DNA of 14,249 nt, taken from NCBI GenBank assembly GCA_043749095.1, contig JAYVEB010000126.1:1-14249 (forward strand), given 5' to 3'. The notes below the pieces were generated by a model, which was not told the DNA's origin, made no database searches, and worked only from the letters and a program-made list of their open reading frames with translations. Positions 13,997 through 14,249 of the stretch are shown piece after piece. The translations under genes were made by a program, and so were the position numbers. The DNA comes from PBB1 sp043749095. Its GTDB lineage: Bacteria > Pseudomonadota > Gammaproteobacteria > Burkholderiales > Burkholderiaceae_C. Position 1 is the stretch's first letter. The number at the start of each line of letters is the position of its first letter.

Positions 13997-14009
13997 CGAG
14001 ACTGTCTCG
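13997..14009. promoter_or_regulatory. 13-bp palindrome before the last gene
   Basis: CGAGACTGTCTCG is a perfect inverted repeat around a central T, 42 bases before the ATG at 14052. A TATGCT sequence at 14025-14030 could be a -10 box. It may be an operator for the downstream gene. The 152-bp gap holds no gene. Confidence 0.3.
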
Positions 14010-14051
14010 CCCGGTGCCAGCCGCTATGCTGCGACCTGGAGAGACTTGGCT

Positions 14052-14249
14052 ATGGCCCCGACCCAGTTTGCAGTCCATGAGCCATTGTTTTTCGTGACCC
14101 ATCTCGATGGTGACGGGGCTGCCCACGCCCTGGCGCTCGACGCCGCGCTGCAGCGCATGGCCGTCACGGCGGTGCGTCGGCAGGTGGTGTCCCTGGCCGA
14201 ATCTCCCGAGTTGGGTGCACGCTGGAAAGTCCGCGTCACGCCCTGCCTG
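14052..14249 (+). CDS. Unidentified protein, 5' part only
   Basis: An open frame of 66 codons starts at ATG 14052 and runs off the window without a stop. GGAGAG at 14038-14043 gives an ideal 8-base spacing, which is why I accept it as a gene. The visible N-terminus (MAPTQFAVHEPLFFVTHLDG) is soluble-looking, followed by an Ala/Leu/Arg-rich helix (about 25-45). I do not recognise the family. Minus-strand frames across the same bases lack comparable support. Confidence 0.6.
   Translation, partial: MAPTQFAVHEPLFFVTHLDGDGAAHALALDAALQRMAVTAVRRQVVSLAESPELGARWKVRVTPCL

Noticed and set aside
13926..14239. Minus-strand frames at the right edge
   Set aside because: They overlap the plus-strand gene with an ideal Shine-Dalgarno at 14038-14043, and their composition is shadow-like.
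1..14249. CRISPR array, tRNA/rRNA genes, insertion sequence or phage genes
   Set aside because: I saw no spaced direct repeats, cloverleaf-like segments, transposase motifs or terminal inverted repeats. The 68-bp pair is not flanked by target duplications that I can see.

Overview
The window is GC-rich and codes densely. It looks like the chromosome of a betaproteobacterium, probably Burkholderiales near Leptothrix/Rubrivivax/Ideonella. That placement rests on composition, gene styles and the FliA-like promoters, and no taxonomic marker is present. Its core is one long plus-strand chemosensory operon.

Layout. Positions 132-1332 (minus strand) hold two adjacent DUF4337-type membrane proteins. 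Positions 1333-2006 are a divergent intergenic region with a FliA (sigma-28)-like promoter at 1527-1553 and a decayed half LOV domain whose photoactive Cys is Arg. From about 2007 to 11512 the operon reads: soluble MCP-hairpin protein with a CheZ-like D-x3-Q motif, cheY, a STAS protein, cheA, a soluble PAS3-HAMP3 chemoreceptor, cheW, cheR, cheD, cheB. Several junctions are ATGA/GTGA overlaps. A second FliA-like promoter (11592-11618) lies in a 68-bp element that matches the first at 51 of 68 ungapped positions. It precedes a GAF-PAS-GGDEF-EAL gene (11663-13899) that is broken by an 8-bp tandem duplication. The right edge holds the start of an unidentified gene.

How the genes fit together. The order cheY/cheA/soluble PAS-HAMP receptor/cheW/cheR/cheD/cheB resembles the Che2 (F7-type) system of Pseudomonas aeruginosa, with an added STAS gene. 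The receptor would signal through CheW to CheA, which phosphorylates CheY and CheB. CheR, CheB and CheD would adapt the receptor. No ordinary cheZ is present, and the first operon gene may supply a CheZ-like CheY phosphatase. The matched promoter elements suggest that the c-di-GMP enzyme gene and the che operon are co-expressed with the motility regulon.

Most unusual points: (1) the MCP-hairpin/CheZ-like hybrid; (2) the paired 68-bp promoter elements; (3) the 8-bp duplication that splits a c-di-GMP enzyme into sensor and effector frames joined by TGATG; (4) the LOV relic under a FliA-type promoter.
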